Source: Paenibacillus sp. USDA918EY
GTDB taxonomy: Bacteria > Bacillota > Bacilli > Paenibacillales > Paenibacillaceae
Assembly (NCBI RefSeq): GCF_009870825.1
Contig: NZ_WTWY01000002.1
Span: 434,001-498,000 of the forward strand
Reading direction: 5' to 3'
DNA length: 64,000 nucleotides
Shown piece by piece: positions 6,832 through 15,559 of this stretch. The notes under the pieces are model-generated. The model saw only the letters and a list, made by a program, of their open reading frames with translations, did not search any database and was not told the DNA's origin. Position 1 is the stretch's first letter; each line of letters begins with the position of its first letter. The position numbers were made by a program, and so were the translations under genes.

Positions 6832-9800
6832 TTAGGAAACTACAATATTCAACGTTTTGATTTCATACGGAGCCAAAGCGATCTCGATCTTCTGTCCGTC
6901 GACCGAAAGCGGAGCCGGATGTTCCTCCATCAGGTCCGTTTCCGCCGCCGAGCGAATCGCACCGAAATACGGATCGATCTCGATCGACGCTTTCGTCCGA
7001 ATGCCGCCGAATTCGTACAGACGTACGATCAGCGAGTTGCCGTCTTCCGCTTTTTTGACGGTATCGATCATCACGTTGCGGGCATTTATGCCCAGCATGC
7101 CAAGCGATTCGGGAAGCCCGGTTTGTCCGGCAGCACCGGCAGCCATCAGCGGCGCGTTCAGCTCGCAGGCCGCCTGATGCGTTCCCGCCTCATACCAGCC
7201 GCCGCTGTGCGGATAGAGCGAATACGTAAATTCATGCAGCCCCTGGTCCGCGCTGCCGTCCGGATAGACGGCGGATTTGAGCAAGCTCAGGCGAATGACG
7301 TGGTTCCGAATGTCATGCCCGTATTTGCAATCGTTCAGCAGGCTGACGCCGTATCCGCCCTCGGACAGGTCCACCCAGCGCTGGGCCACCGACTCGAACC
7401 GCGCGTAATCCCAGCTCGTATTCCAGTGCGTCGGCCGTTCCACGTTGCCGAACTGGATTTCATACGTCGCTTTGGTCGAACGGATCTCCACCGGGAAGGC
7501 CGCTTTGAGCAGCTGCTGGCGCTCATGCCAGTCGACGCGGGTCTTGAAGTCGATCCGCGGATGATTGCGGTAAACGGTCAAATGCTGCTCGATCGTCGAG
7601 CCATGGTAACCGTACACCAACTTCAGCACGCCGCGCAGCGGACCGGCCTCGAGTACCGTCAGCTCTTTCAAGCCGTCCACGACGGTCATTTTCTCTTGGT
7701 AGTAGATATCGATATCCCATGCATCATGGGCCATCGGCTTATCCTCGAACACCTGCAGCACGTTGGCCGGCTGTCCCGGCTTCAGCACCTCGCGTCCCGC
7801 CTGCTTGTCGAAAAGCGAAACGATCTGGCCGTTTTCGTTCAAGCGGATGCTGTAATAAGGGGTTTCCAAGCGATCTTTTTCGATGACCCATTCGGAAGCA
7901 GCGCTGCCGGTCCCGTTCGCTCCAACGCCGCCTTGGGCTTGGTCCGTCTCGCGACGTCCGTAAATGGTCGTGTACCCGTAAGCCGGAACATTCCGAACCG
8001 CCACCAGCACCTTGCCTTGATCCCAGGATCCCGCCGATGGCGCCTGAGCATCCAGCCGCACCCCGTCGGCCGCATACCAGGCATATTCCGCCGCGTCGTC
8101 CACATCGACCTCGGCCAGGAAGGAACGCGTCCAACCGAGGGCATTAAAGATGCGGACCGGCAGCCCTTTTTCCGCGCCAACGGCTGCCGATGCCTCGTGA
8201 CCGTTCAAGCCGGCAAGGCCCGTTTCGATCGCCGCCAGCGCAAGCTTTTCGGATTCCTCATATTCCAGCTTGCTGTCCTCGTACACTTCATGGATGGAAG
8301 AGCCCGGGATGATGTCATGGAACTGGTTGCGCAGCACGATTTCCCAGCTTTCGGCCAGCTTTTCCGACGGGTAGGCATGACCCGGGTTGAGCGCAAGCGC
8401 CAGCGAGTTCAAAAATTCGGCCTGGTGCAGCAGCAGCTCCATCCGGCGGTTCATCCGCTTGTTGTACGCTTGGGATGTATAGGTTCCGCGGTGGTATTCG
8501 AGATACAGCTCGCCGTCCCACAAATGAAGCAGCGGGTTATCCTGCACCTTCTCCTCCAGCTGGACGAAGAAATCCTCCGCTCCACCGGCTTTTACCTGCG
8601 GCGCGCCCGGCATGTCCCCGTAACGCCGTACCGCCTCGAGCATATCGCGGGTCGGGCCGCCGCCTCCGTCGCCCCAGCCGTACGCAAGCAGCAGTTGGTC
8701 GTTGATGTCCTTCTGGCGGTAGTTGTTCCACAAGCCCTGCACCGACGACCCGGTCACATTGCCGTTATAGGTGTAAAACCAGCTGCCGTCGTTATCCGGC
8801 GTCGTAATGTAATGCGTCAAAATTTCCGTGCCGTCGATCCCTCTCCAGGTAAACGTGTCGTAAGGGAAGCGGTTGTACTGGCTCCAGCTGATTTTGGTCG
8901 TCATGAAATAATCGATGCCGCTTTTCTTCAAAATTTGCGGAAGCGCCCAGCTGTAGCCGAACACGTCGGGCAGCCACAGCACGCGGTTGTCGACGCCGAA
9001 CTCTTGCTTGAAAAAGCGTTTGCCCGTCAGAAGCTGACGGACGAGCGACTCTCCCGAAGGAATGTTGCAGTCCGACTCAAGCCACATGGCGCCGGTCGCT
9101 TCCCAGTTGCCCTGTTGGACGCGATCCTTGATCTTCTCGTACAACGTCGGGAAGTCTTTTTTCAAATACGCGTACAGCTGCGGCTGCGATTGGAGGAATA
9201 CGTATTCCGGGAACCGATCCATCAGCGTCAGCACCGTCGAGAACGAACGCCCCGACTTTTCGCGCGTATGCTGCAGGCGCCACAGCCAAGCCACGTCGAT
9301 ATGGCAGTGCCCGACGGCGGTAATTTGCGGGCGGGGCCCCCGCGTAATCGCTTCAAGCCGTGCCCTCAACGTTTGCCGCGCCTTTACGGCCGAAGCGTAA
9401 AAAGCGTCGGAACCCGGACGGCTCCAATCCAGCTCGCGGAAAGCTTCTTCCAAAGCGGCGGTGAGCTCATGGCGTTCCACCTGGCGTTCATCCAGCTGCT
9501 TCACGGTTTGCAGCATATGCAAGGAGGTGTAATACAGATCGTCCACGTTTTCGTCCAAAATCGCTACGCTAAGCGAGTCGATGCGGTGGTCGAACGGCGA
9601 ACGCCCGTCATGGGCGGTCAGCCCGCTCCAGGCGTAAACCGCAAGCTCCGCGCGGCCCGCGGCTACTACCGTTTCCGGGAAAAACAGCTCCGCATGGTTG
9701 CGGTCCAGCGCCTGCAGCGGCTCCCTGTTCAGATATACTTGGGCTTCGTAACCCGAGCAGTTCCCGCCGCCCGTTTCTCCCAGCTTGATCAAACCAATGA

Positions 9801-10041
9801 CATCCCGGCCTTTCCAGCTTTCGGGGAATTCGACTTCGGTAATAAACCATGCATAACGGTCCCGGCCGCCCCATCGGTCGCCAACGCGTACCACGGGACC
9901 TGATGCAGCCTGCTCCCGCGCCTCTTTCAATTCCTTCACGTCAGGTACGATGTGCACCCGATCCAAAGTCCGGCCCTCCCGGTATCGGAGTCCAGCCAAT
10001 TCGCGAATGCGGTTCTCCAGTTTTTGAAGAACAAATCTCAT
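6832..10041 (-). CDS. alpha-mannosidase, GH38
   Basis: 1069 residues, full length for bacterial GH38. It hydrolyses non-reducing alpha-mannose residues with retention, using a catalytic zinc. GHCHIDVAWLW (244-254) supplies the His-x-Asp metal ligands; LPDVFGYSWALPQ (357-369) contains the nucleophile Asp359; the middle and C-terminal beta domains follow. No signal peptide or anchor is visible, so it should act on imported oligosaccharides in the cytoplasm. I chose the ATG at 10041, with AGGGAG ten bases upstream; the 25 residues before it are AT-rich promoter sequence. It lies downstream of a GntR-type regulator with a terminator in between, so it likely has its own promoter. Confidence 0.93.
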   Translation of the reverse strand: MRFVLQKLENRIRELAGLRYREGRTLDRVHIVPDVKELKEAREQAASGPVVRVGDRWGGRDRYAWFITEVEFPESWKGRDVIGLIKLGETGGGNCSGYEAQVYLNREPLQALDRNHAELFFPETVVAAGRAELAVYAWSGLTAHDGRSPFDHRIDSLSVAILDENVDDLYYTSLHMLQTVKQLDERQVERHELTAALEEAFRELDWSRPGSDAFYASAVKARQTLRARLEAITRGPRPQITAVGHCHIDVAWLWRLQHTREKSGRSFSTVLTLMDRFPEYVFLQSQPQLYAYLKKDFPTLYEKIKDRVQQGNWEATGAMWLESDCNIPSGESLVRQLLTGKRFFKQEFGVDNRVLWLPDVFGYSWALPQILKKSGIDYFMTTKISWSQYNRFPYDTFTWRGIDGTEILTHYITTPDNDGSWFYTYNGNVTGSSVQGLWNNYRQKDINDQLLLAYGWGDGGGGPTRDMLEAVRRYGDMPGAPQVKAGGAEDFFVQLEEKVQDNPLLHLWDGELYLEYHRGTYTSQAYNKRMNRRMELLLHQAEFLNSLALALNPGHAYPSEKLAESWEIVLRNQFHDIIPGSSIHEVYEDSKLEYEESEKLALAAIETGLAGLNGHEASAAVGAEKGLPVRIFNALGWTRSFLAEVDVDDAAEYAWYAADGVRLDAQAPSAGSWDQGKVLVAVRNVPAYGYTTIYGRRETDQAQGGVGANGTGSAASEWVIEKDRLETPYYSIRLNENGQIVSLFDKQAGREVLKPGQPANVLQVFEDKPMAHDAWDIDIYYQEKMTVVDGLKELTVLEAGPLRGVLKLVYGYHGSTIEQHLTVYRNHPRIDFKTRVDWHERQQLLKAAFPVEIRSTKATYEIQFGNVERPTHWNTSWDYARFESVAQRWVDLSEGGYGVSLLNDCKYGHDIRNHVIRLSLLKSAVYPDGSADQGLHEFTYSLYPHSGGWYEAGTHQAACELNAPLMAAGAAGQTGLPESLGMLGINARNVMIDTVKKAEDGNSLIVRLYEFGGIRTKASIEIDPYFGAIRSAAETDLMEEHPAPLSVDGQKIEIALAPYEIKTLNIVVS

Positions 10042-10089
10042 ATGTTTTCTGCTCCCTTCTCCGGTTCGAATCACCTTTAATATATACAA

Positions 10090-10099
10090 TATATCATTT
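10090..10099. promoter_or_regulatory. shared AT-rich motif upstream of the mannosidase
   Basis: TATATCATTT occurs here and again at 11413-11422 upstream of the GntR-type regulator, each time within a palindrome-rich AT stretch. It could be part of that regulator's operator. Weak evidence: two short AT-rich matches. Confidence 0.25.
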
Positions 10100-10172
10100 A
10101 TATCTAAAAATATCATTAAAAAACGTTTACTTGACCATTTTTATGGGAAAGGAAGCGGCGAAATAACAAAAA

Positions 10173-10203
10173 AACCGGCTTTTCCTAAGCGGAAAAACCG
10201 GTT
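10173..10203 (-). terminator. terminator of the GntR-type regulator
   Basis: A 13-bp stem (one mismatch) built on AACCGG and GGAAAA arms, followed on the minus strand by TTTTTTT. It separates the regulator from the mannosidase. Confidence 0.8.
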
Positions 10204-10217
10204 GCATCATGTGCAGG

Positions 10218-11351
10218 TCAGAAAGGCGCCGGCCCGGTGGTGCGGAGAGCGACCAGCTCCGGCTGCAAAATGATTTTGCTGTACTTCGGCGTATGCCCGG
10301 AATTTTCATTTTCGAGCAGGCGCAGCAGCACCTTGGCCGCCTCGTACCCCATTTGCTCTTCCTTCTGGTTGATAAACGTAAATATGCTGAACTCCTCGAA
10401 CATCGGGCTTGGGTTGTCGAAGGTGATGACCGAGACGTCCTCCGGCACCCGCAGGCCGGCCGCGCGGGCCAAGGACCAAATATGCACGCCGAGCTTGCAG
10501 TTCAGGGCGACATAGGCGGTAGCCATTTTATTTTTGATAAAACGGTACAGCGGGTAGTCCTCTTGAAACGGCTCGTCCTGAATGCTGAAATCGGTCAGGA
10601 TCAGCGCCGGATTAATGAGCGCCCCCTGCCGCTTCAGCGCCTCGTTGTATCCCTGGATCCGCTCCTCGACGGTGACGGTCGGCATCGGCGTATCGGAGCA
10701 AATCGCAATGTTGCGGTGCCCTTCGTTCCATAGATGCTCCACCGCAAGGATCGAACCCTGCAGCGGGTCGGACAGCACGACGTTCGTTTCGACGCCAGGC
10801 AGGTGCCGGTCCAGCAGCACGAACGGATAGTTTTGCATTTTCAGCGCGATGATCTCCTCGTTGTACACCTCGGCGTCCACCGGGAAGATCAGCAAACCGT
10901 CCACCTTGGAGCGGAGCTCGCGGATCGCGTCTTTCTCGAGTTCCTTGGAGTTGTATGTAAACATGATGATCAGCGAATATTTGCTGTCCTTCAGCGCCTT
11001 ACGGATGCCGCGCACCATCTGGATCGCAAAAAAGTCCTCGATGGACGGAAAAATAAGCCCGATTTTGGGCGTTGTCGCCTGCTGCCCTTCGTACGTCCTG
11101 TTCCCGGCGTTCTCGATGTAGCTCTCCGGTATGCCCTTGACGTAACTGCCCCGGCCGGGGATACGGTAGATCCAGCCTTCATTCGCCAGATCGGCCAGCG
11201 CGTTGGCCACCGTAATGCGGCTGACCTGAAACTGCTCGATCAATTCCTTTTCGGTCGGAATCCGGTCGTCCTCCACCAGCTGCCTGGATGAGATCAATTG
11301 CTTGAAATGGTTTTGGATCTGGATATACAGCGGTTCCCGTTCCTGACTCAT
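10218..11351 (-). CDS. GntR-family regulator with LacI-type sugar-sensing domain (AraR-like)
   Basis: 377 residues. Residues 1-70 are a GntR winged helix (IPTEKELIEQFQVSRITVAN, then a GRGSYV wing). Residues about 90-370 are a periplasmic-binding-protein-like sensor of the LacI/GalR type (KIGLIFPSIEDFF, GLLIFPVDAEVYN, VLLDRHLPG, VSVITFDNP). This fusion is known from AraR-type sugar repressors, which release DNA when they bind a sugar. It sits between the fucosidase (124 bases upstream) and the mannosidase (176 bases downstream), all on the same strand, so control of glycan degradation genes is likely. A 10-base motif is shared between its own upstream region and that of the mannosidase. Confidence 0.9.
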   Translation of the reverse strand: MSQEREPLYIQIQNHFKQLISSRQLVEDDRIPTEKELIEQFQVSRITVANALADLANEGWIYRIPGRGSYVKGIPESYIENAGNRTYEGQQATTPKIGLIFPSIEDFFAIQMVRGIRKALKDSKYSLIIMFTYNSKELEKDAIRELRSKVDGLLIFPVDAEVYNEEIIALKMQNYPFVLLDRHLPGVETNVVLSDPLQGSILAVEHLWNEGHRNIAICSDTPMPTVTVEERIQGYNEALKRQGALINPALILTDFSIQDEPFQEDYPLYRFIKNKMATAYVALNCKLGVHIWSLARAAGLRVPEDVSVITFDNPSPMFEEFSIFTFINQKEEQMGYEAAKVLLRLLENENSGHTPKYSKIILQPELVALRTTGPAPF

Positions 11352-11412
11352 CTGCTAACCCCCAGTGACATTTATTCCTCGCACGATCATGCCGTAGCAA
11401 TATAACATTCAT

Positions 11413-11422
11413 TATATCATTT
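11413..11422. promoter_or_regulatory. shared AT-rich motif upstream of the GntR-type gene
   Basis: The second copy of TATATCATTT, 62 bases before the regulator start; see the copy at 10090. Possible autoregulatory site. Confidence 0.25.
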
Positions 11423-11475
11423 CGGCTATAAGGCTAGTCAACGGAGCGGGTTGGTTTTATGTCATTGCCCAACAT

Positions 11476-13863
11476 TCATTCGCCATGACGGATTTTCAGG
11501 TTTCCTTCTGCCGACGCCAAGATCGCAACCGGGACGCCTGCGGAAAAATCGATGTCCAGCATATGCCCGCGGCAGCGCACCTTGCGCTTCCCGGCAAAAT
11601 CGGCCGTCACGGAAGCTTCGGTCAGCCTTCCGCCCGCCCAGACGATGCTCACGGTATAACCTCCTCTGGCCCGCAGTCCGCTGACGCGTCCTTCAGCCCA
11701 CTCCGCAGGCAGAGCCGGGAGCAGATGAATATCCTGCTCATGGCTTTGCAGCAGCATTTCCGCGATGCCTGCCGCAGACCCGAAATTGCCGTCGATCTGA
11801 AACGGGGGATGCGCGCACAGCAGATTCGGATACATGCCGCCCCGATGGTAATCGAAGCCTTCGCCGTCCACGATGCTCAGAAAATTGTTCAGCACCTGCA
11901 CCGCCTGTTCCCCGTCGCCTAAGCGCGCCCACAACGCCACTTTCCAGCCCATGCTCCATCCCGTGCCTTCGTTGCCGCGAATTTCGAGGGATCGCCGTGC
12001 CGCCTGTGTGTATTCGGGCGTCCCCGTCACCGTCAGCTCGCTGCCGGGATACAACCCGTACAAATGGGAAAGGTGGCGGTGTTTCGGATCCGCATCGGCA
12101 ACATCCCGATCCCACTCCATCAGTTGGCCTTTCGCGCCGATTTGCAGCGGAGGCAGCTTGCTCCGCGCTTCCCGGCATGTTTCGGCGAACGCTTCCTCCG
12201 CCCCCAGCTCCCCGCTGGCTTCGATGACAATGCCAAACAGTTCCCGGCATAACGTGATGTCCATGGCGGTAGCCCGCGAGACCGAGCTGTATCGGTCGGC
12301 GCCCGGCACGATAAAGCTGTTTTCCGGCGAAGTGGACGGGCTGGTGATCAGCCGGCCCGCTTCATCGGCCACAAGCCAGTCGAGCAAAAACCGGGCGGCT
12401 TCGCGAATCAGCGGCCAAGCCCGCTGCTTCAGAAAATCGATGTCTTTGGCAAACAAATAATGCTCCCATAAATGACGGCACAGCCATGCCCCGGCCATCG
12501 GCCAATAGGCCCACTGCGCATCTCCGCTCGGACCGACGTTGTTCGTGCGCCATAGATCGGACATCGTGTGCGCGGTCCAGCCTCGGCAGCCGTATTGAAT
12601 CCGGGCCGTCTCCGCCCCGGTCACGGCCTGCTGCCCGATCAGGTCAAAAAGCGGCTCATGGCATTCGGACAAATGGCAGGTTTCGGCAAGCCAATAGTTC
12701 ATTTGCAGGTTGATGTTGAAATGGTAGTCGCAGTTCCAAGGCGGCTGCACCTTGTCGTTCCATATTCCCTGCAGGTTCGCAGCCTGCGTTCCGGGTCTCG
12801 AACTCGATATGAGCAAGTAACGGCCGTATTGAAAAATCAGGCTGAGCATGTCCGGATCCTGGGCGCCGTCCATGATCCGGCGGAGCCGCTCGTCCGTCGG
12901 CAGGTTGGCGTTATCCGCACGCTGCGGGGCGCCCAACCGGAGCTCTACGCGCTCGAACAAAGCCTGGTAATCGCGCGCATGCGCAGCAAGCAGCTCGTCG
13001 AAGCTTTTGCCTTCCGCTCCGCGCATGACGCTGCGGCAAACGGCCTCCGGATCGCGGCCGCTTAACCCCGGCGCCCGGCCCGGGCCGTCAAAGCTTGTCG
13101 CCGACGTATACAGGAGCGTGATCTCCTTTGCTCCCGAGACGGTCAGCCGTCCATCCTCGGCATGAAGCACGCCCCCTTCATGAAACACGCGGACGAGCGC
13201 CGCGAAACGCATCGGCCTGCCCGGTCGCTCTTCGTCGTATATAACGGCGGGTTCCTGCCCGTTGTTATGATTTTGCACCCGCAGAGGACATTCGCCCGTC
13301 AGCAGCAGCGTGCCGTCCGACGCGGCCTGCACGCCATGCCTCAGCTCCGACCCGATGGATACCGCCACCTCCAAGCCTGCGGGATCGGCGCTTTCGATAC
13401 GGACGAGCATCACCTGATCGGCTGCCGAAATAAACGCCGTGCGGCGCTGCCTGCGCTCGCCCGCGCCGAATTCGATGCAAGCCGCGGCCGTGTTCAAATC
13501 CAGCGACCGGACGTAGTCCCGTTCATCCGGCTCCCCCGCAAAATCCAAAAACAAATCGCCAAGCGGCTGGTACGGCTGCACGCCTTGTCCGGGCGAGCCG
13601 AGCATGCTGCGCTCGACCAGCTGCTGCGCTTCCGCATAACGCCCTTCCGCCAACAGGAGGCGGGCTTCCGGCAGCGATGCCGCTGCCGCCGGGTTATCCT
13701 CTTGGACCGGATATCCGGCCCAGAGCGTATCTTCGTTCAGCTGCAGCCTTTCGCGCCGCACGCCGCCGAATATCATCGCCCCCATCCGGCCGTTGCCGAG
13801 CGGGAGCGCTTCCTCCCATTTTTTTGCAGGCTGTTTGTACCAAAGCTTGTTCCGCTTCGCCAT
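11476..13863 (-). CDS. alpha-L-fucosidase, GH95
   Basis: 795 residues, full GH95 length. The family removes alpha-1,2-linked fucose (some members act on galactose) by an inverting mechanism. Domains: N-terminal beta-sandwich (LWYKQPAKKWEEALPLGNGR at the start), then an (alpha/alpha)6 barrel. Signature segments are HFNINLQMNYW (the two Asn that activate water), SPSTSPENSF (general-acid Glu) and PPFQIDGNFG (the conserved Asp region). No secretion signal, so cytoplasmic. GGGGAG lies eight bases before the ATG. Its leader carries a near-consensus cre site and a good -10 box, which suggests carbon catabolite repression. With the neighbouring mannosidase it points to fucosylated, mannose-containing glycans as substrates. 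Confidence 0.93.
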   Translation of the reverse strand: MAKRNKLWYKQPAKKWEEALPLGNGRMGAMIFGGVRRERLQLNEDTLWAGYPVQEDNPAAAASLPEARLLLAEGRYAEAQQLVERSMLGSPGQGVQPYQPLGDLFLDFAGEPDERDYVRSLDLNTAAACIEFGAGERRQRRTAFISAADQVMLVRIESADPAGLEVAVSIGSELRHGVQAASDGTLLLTGECPLRVQNHNNGQEPAVIYDEERPGRPMRFAALVRVFHEGGVLHAEDGRLTVSGAKEITLLYTSATSFDGPGRAPGLSGRDPEAVCRSVMRGAEGKSFDELLAAHARDYQALFERVELRLGAPQRADNANLPTDERLRRIMDGAQDPDMLSLIFQYGRYLLISSSRPGTQAANLQGIWNDKVQPPWNCDYHFNINLQMNYWLAETCHLSECHEPLFDLIGQQAVTGAETARIQYGCRGWTAHTMSDLWRTNNVGPSGDAQWAYWPMAGAWLCRHLWEHYLFAKDIDFLKQRAWPLIREAARFLLDWLVADEAGRLITSPSTSPENSFIVPGADRYSSVSRATAMDITLCRELFGIVIEASGELGAEEAFAETCREARSKLPPLQIGAKGQLMEWDRDVADADPKHRHLSHLYGLYPGSELTVTGTPEYTQAARRSLEIRGNEGTGWSMGWKVALWARLGDGEQAVQVLNNFLSIVDGEGFDYHRGGMYPNLLCAHPPFQIDGNFGSAAGIAEMLLQSHEQDIHLLPALPAEWAEGRVSGLRARGGYTVSIVWAGGRLTEASVTADFAGKRKVRCRGHMLDIDFSAGVPVAILASAEGNLKIRHGE

Positions 13864-13966
13864 TTCGCCAACTCCCCAACATAACGTTTTTTTCGATTGC
13901 CGAATCTAGACCCCCGACCGAATAATAACAGCGTCCGGTTTGGCCGATGCGGATGCATTCACCGAT

Positions 13967-13982
13967 CGTAAACGCTTCCAAT
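13967..13982 (-). promoter_or_regulatory. candidate cre (CcpA) site
   Basis: On the minus strand TTGGAAGCGTTTACG matches the Bacillus cre consensus (WTGNAANCGNWNNCW) at all but the last defined position. It lies just downstream of the fucosidase promoter, a position that blocks transcription. Confidence 0.55.
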
Positions 13983-13994
13983 CCATTGACCAAC

Positions 13995-14023
13995 ATTGTA
14001 CACCGTAAAAATCCAAAATTGAA
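13995..14023 (-). promoter_or_regulatory. promoter of the fucosidase gene
   Basis: -35 TTCAAT, 17-base spacer, -10 TACAAT on the minus strand, with the cre site immediately downstream. The rest of 13864-14243 holds nothing else I can support. Confidence 0.5.
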
Positions 14024-14243
14024 CAGCCCTCTTCCCAATCATCCGTCCTTCAAAGCAAAAAAAGAGCCTCCCAAACCTCTTCCCGACGCAAGGATAGCGT
14101 AAAAGAAGCATTTGAAATAACTCTGTTTCGAAGACACTCCCTGTTATCGCTCCAAAATTTCAGAAGCGGGATCCGGTCGGCGGAAAGCCTGTTTTCCGCT
14201 TTTTCGCGCTTCGAACCGGTCATGCAGCCATTCCCGGCATGCT

Positions 14244-14516
14244 TCAGGGCTTGACCCTTTTCGGGGAAACCTTGTAGACCGCAAAAGCAATCAAACCGTA
14301 AATCGCCCCGTACATTGCCCATGCATCCAGATTCATCATCATCGTAGGCAGGTCATTTGCAATAAACAGCAGCGGAAGCAGCAAAGCGATTCCGCTGCCG
14401 ACGGCGATATGGACGCGAAGCAATCGGCAGAACACTCCGATCAATGCGGCAAGGAGCGGGCAGATGACAAATACGGGAAGAAAGACGTCCATCCTTTCGA
14501 AAAGCCAGTACAGCAT
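14244..14516 (-). CDS. small integral membrane protein (possibly DUF2651/YbeF-like)
   Basis: 90 residues with three hydrophobic segments (about 11-31, 37-53 and 65-83) and a basic C-terminus (SPKRVKP). The size and three-helix pattern resemble the Bacillus YbeF-type proteins of unknown function, but I recognise this only loosely. It lies between the fucosidase promoter region and the TetR gene, both on the same strand, with no sign of co-transcription. Function unknown. Confidence 0.5.
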   Translation of the reverse strand: MLYWLFERMDVFLPVFVICPLLAALIGVFCRLLRVHIAVGSGIALLLPLLFIANDLPTMMMNLDAWAMYGAIYGLIAFAVYKVSPKRVKP

Positions 14517-14679
14517 GCTGCGTCGACCTCCACCCTTGAATCATTCTTAAATATTAGAACGTTTGGAATGAAGGGGGAGTTACCATTGAAATCGCAGAAA
14601 ACGCGATTGGGGCCGTCAACAAACCGTTTTGACATCCGTTTCACTGCGCCGTTCGTTCGTTGGAAGCCGAACAAAAAAA

Positions 14680-14718
14680 GGCATGCCGGAATCAGGTGTC
14701 TTCCCTTTTCCGGATGCC
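14680..14718 (-). terminator. terminator overlapping the TetR stop
   Basis: GGCATCCGGAA pairs with TTCCGGCATGCC (one bulge), then seven T residues on the minus strand. The 5' arm lies inside the last codons of the TetR gene. Confidence 0.75.
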
Positions 14719-15291
14719 TCCCACAAATATGGTCACTGCCTGCTGGAACAGCCGCCGCAGCGGCTCTCCTTCCATCGTCAGCGTAAACTGGCATAACGTC
14801 CCCATCCAGCTCCCGAACAGCAGCGTCGTCTCTTCGAGGTTCTCGATCGCAAATTCGCCGCTTTCCAGTCCTTCACGGAAAATCTCCGCGTATGCGGCCA
14901 TTGGGGTTGCCGCCAGCCCTTGCAGCGCCTGCAGCGTCTCGGGAGAGGTGTTCGGATTCATCGCCAGTTCCTGGCCGACCGGCAGCAGCGGCGTCTTGTA
15001 GTTGTTCATGACGAAATAAGCCATCCCGTACAGCTTTTCGACGGCCGTCGGATACGAACCGGCTACCGCTTTCCATTTTTCGCCCCAATTCCGCATCGTT
15101 TCCTGGGACAAATGGACGAACAGCTTCTCTTTATTTTCGAAATGGTAATAAATATGGCCTTTGCTGAAGCCGGCTTCCCGCGAAATGTCCGCGATGGACG
15201 TGCCTGCGAAGCCTTTTTGGGCAAATAGCTGCGCCGCTTTCGAGGCAATGATCTGCCGCGTCTCTTCGCTGTTATAATGTCGTTTGTTCAT
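14692..15291 (-). CDS. TetR/AcrR-family transcriptional regulator
   Basis: 199 residues. The N-terminal DNA-binding domain reads AAQLFAQKGFAGTSIADISR then GFSKGHIYYHFENKEKLF, the standard TetR helix-turn-helix. The C-terminal ligand domain is variable and hydrophobic. It is transcribed in the same direction as the MATE exporter upstream and has its own promoter with an overlapping inverted repeat, so it is probably autoregulated and may also control the exporter. The ligand is unknown. Confidence 0.9.
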   Translation of the reverse strand: MNKRHYNSEETRQIIASKAAQLFAQKGFAGTSIADISREAGFSKGHIYYHFENKEKLFVHLSQETMRNWGEKWKAVAGSYPTAVEKLYGMAYFVMNNYKTPLLPVGQELAMNPNTSPETLQALQGLAATPMAAYAEIFREGLESGEFAIENLEETTLLFGSWMGTLCQFTLTMEGEPLRRLFQQAVTIFVGGIRKREDT

Positions 15292-15328
15292 GGAATAAAC
15301 CCTTCTTGCTTTTCGGTCTCGTAGTTTT

Positions 15329-15340
15329 GAACGATTGTTC
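15329..15340. promoter_or_regulatory. candidate TetR operator
   Basis: GAAC-GATT-GTTC, an inverted repeat placed directly after the -10 box of the TetR promoter, where a bound repressor would block initiation. Confidence 0.5.
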
Positions 15341-15346
15341 CATTCG

Positions 15347-15375
15347 AGTATATTGCAAATATTTACATGCTACAA
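15347..15375 (-). promoter_or_regulatory. promoter of the TetR gene
   Basis: -35 TTGTAG, exact 17-base spacer, -10 TATACT on the minus strand, about 55 bases before the start codon. Confidence 0.6.
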
Positions 15376-15451
15376 GGGGAACGCGCAGCAATTCGGAGCG
15401 CCGCCGATGTTTCATTTTGCTGCGCCAAACATCATGCCTGACCCAACAAAG

Positions 15452-15505
15452 AAAAAGCAGCTGCGCTTTTGCCCCTTTGAGGCCATTTTTGCGCAGGCTG
15501 CTTTT
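15452..15505 (-). terminator. terminator of the MATE gene
   Basis: AAAGCAGCCTGCGC pairs with GCGCAGCTGCTTTTT (one bulge) across a 24-base loop on the minus strand, downstream of the MATE stop codon. Confidence 0.65.
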
Positions 15506-15559
15506 GTCGTTCGAGTGTTTGCTTGGCAGACGGGAGCCGCCCTTTGGCTAGGGGTAGCC

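Noticed and set aside
6661..9903. Very long open frame on the plus strand opposite the alpha-mannosidase
   Set aside because: No ribosome site, Arg/His/Gln-rich composition, and the minus strand encodes a complete GH38 enzyme with intact catalytic motifs.
14050..14322. 90-codon minus-strand frame overlapping the small membrane protein
   Set aside because: No ribosome site; overlaps the better-supported membrane protein in another frame; composition not protein-like.
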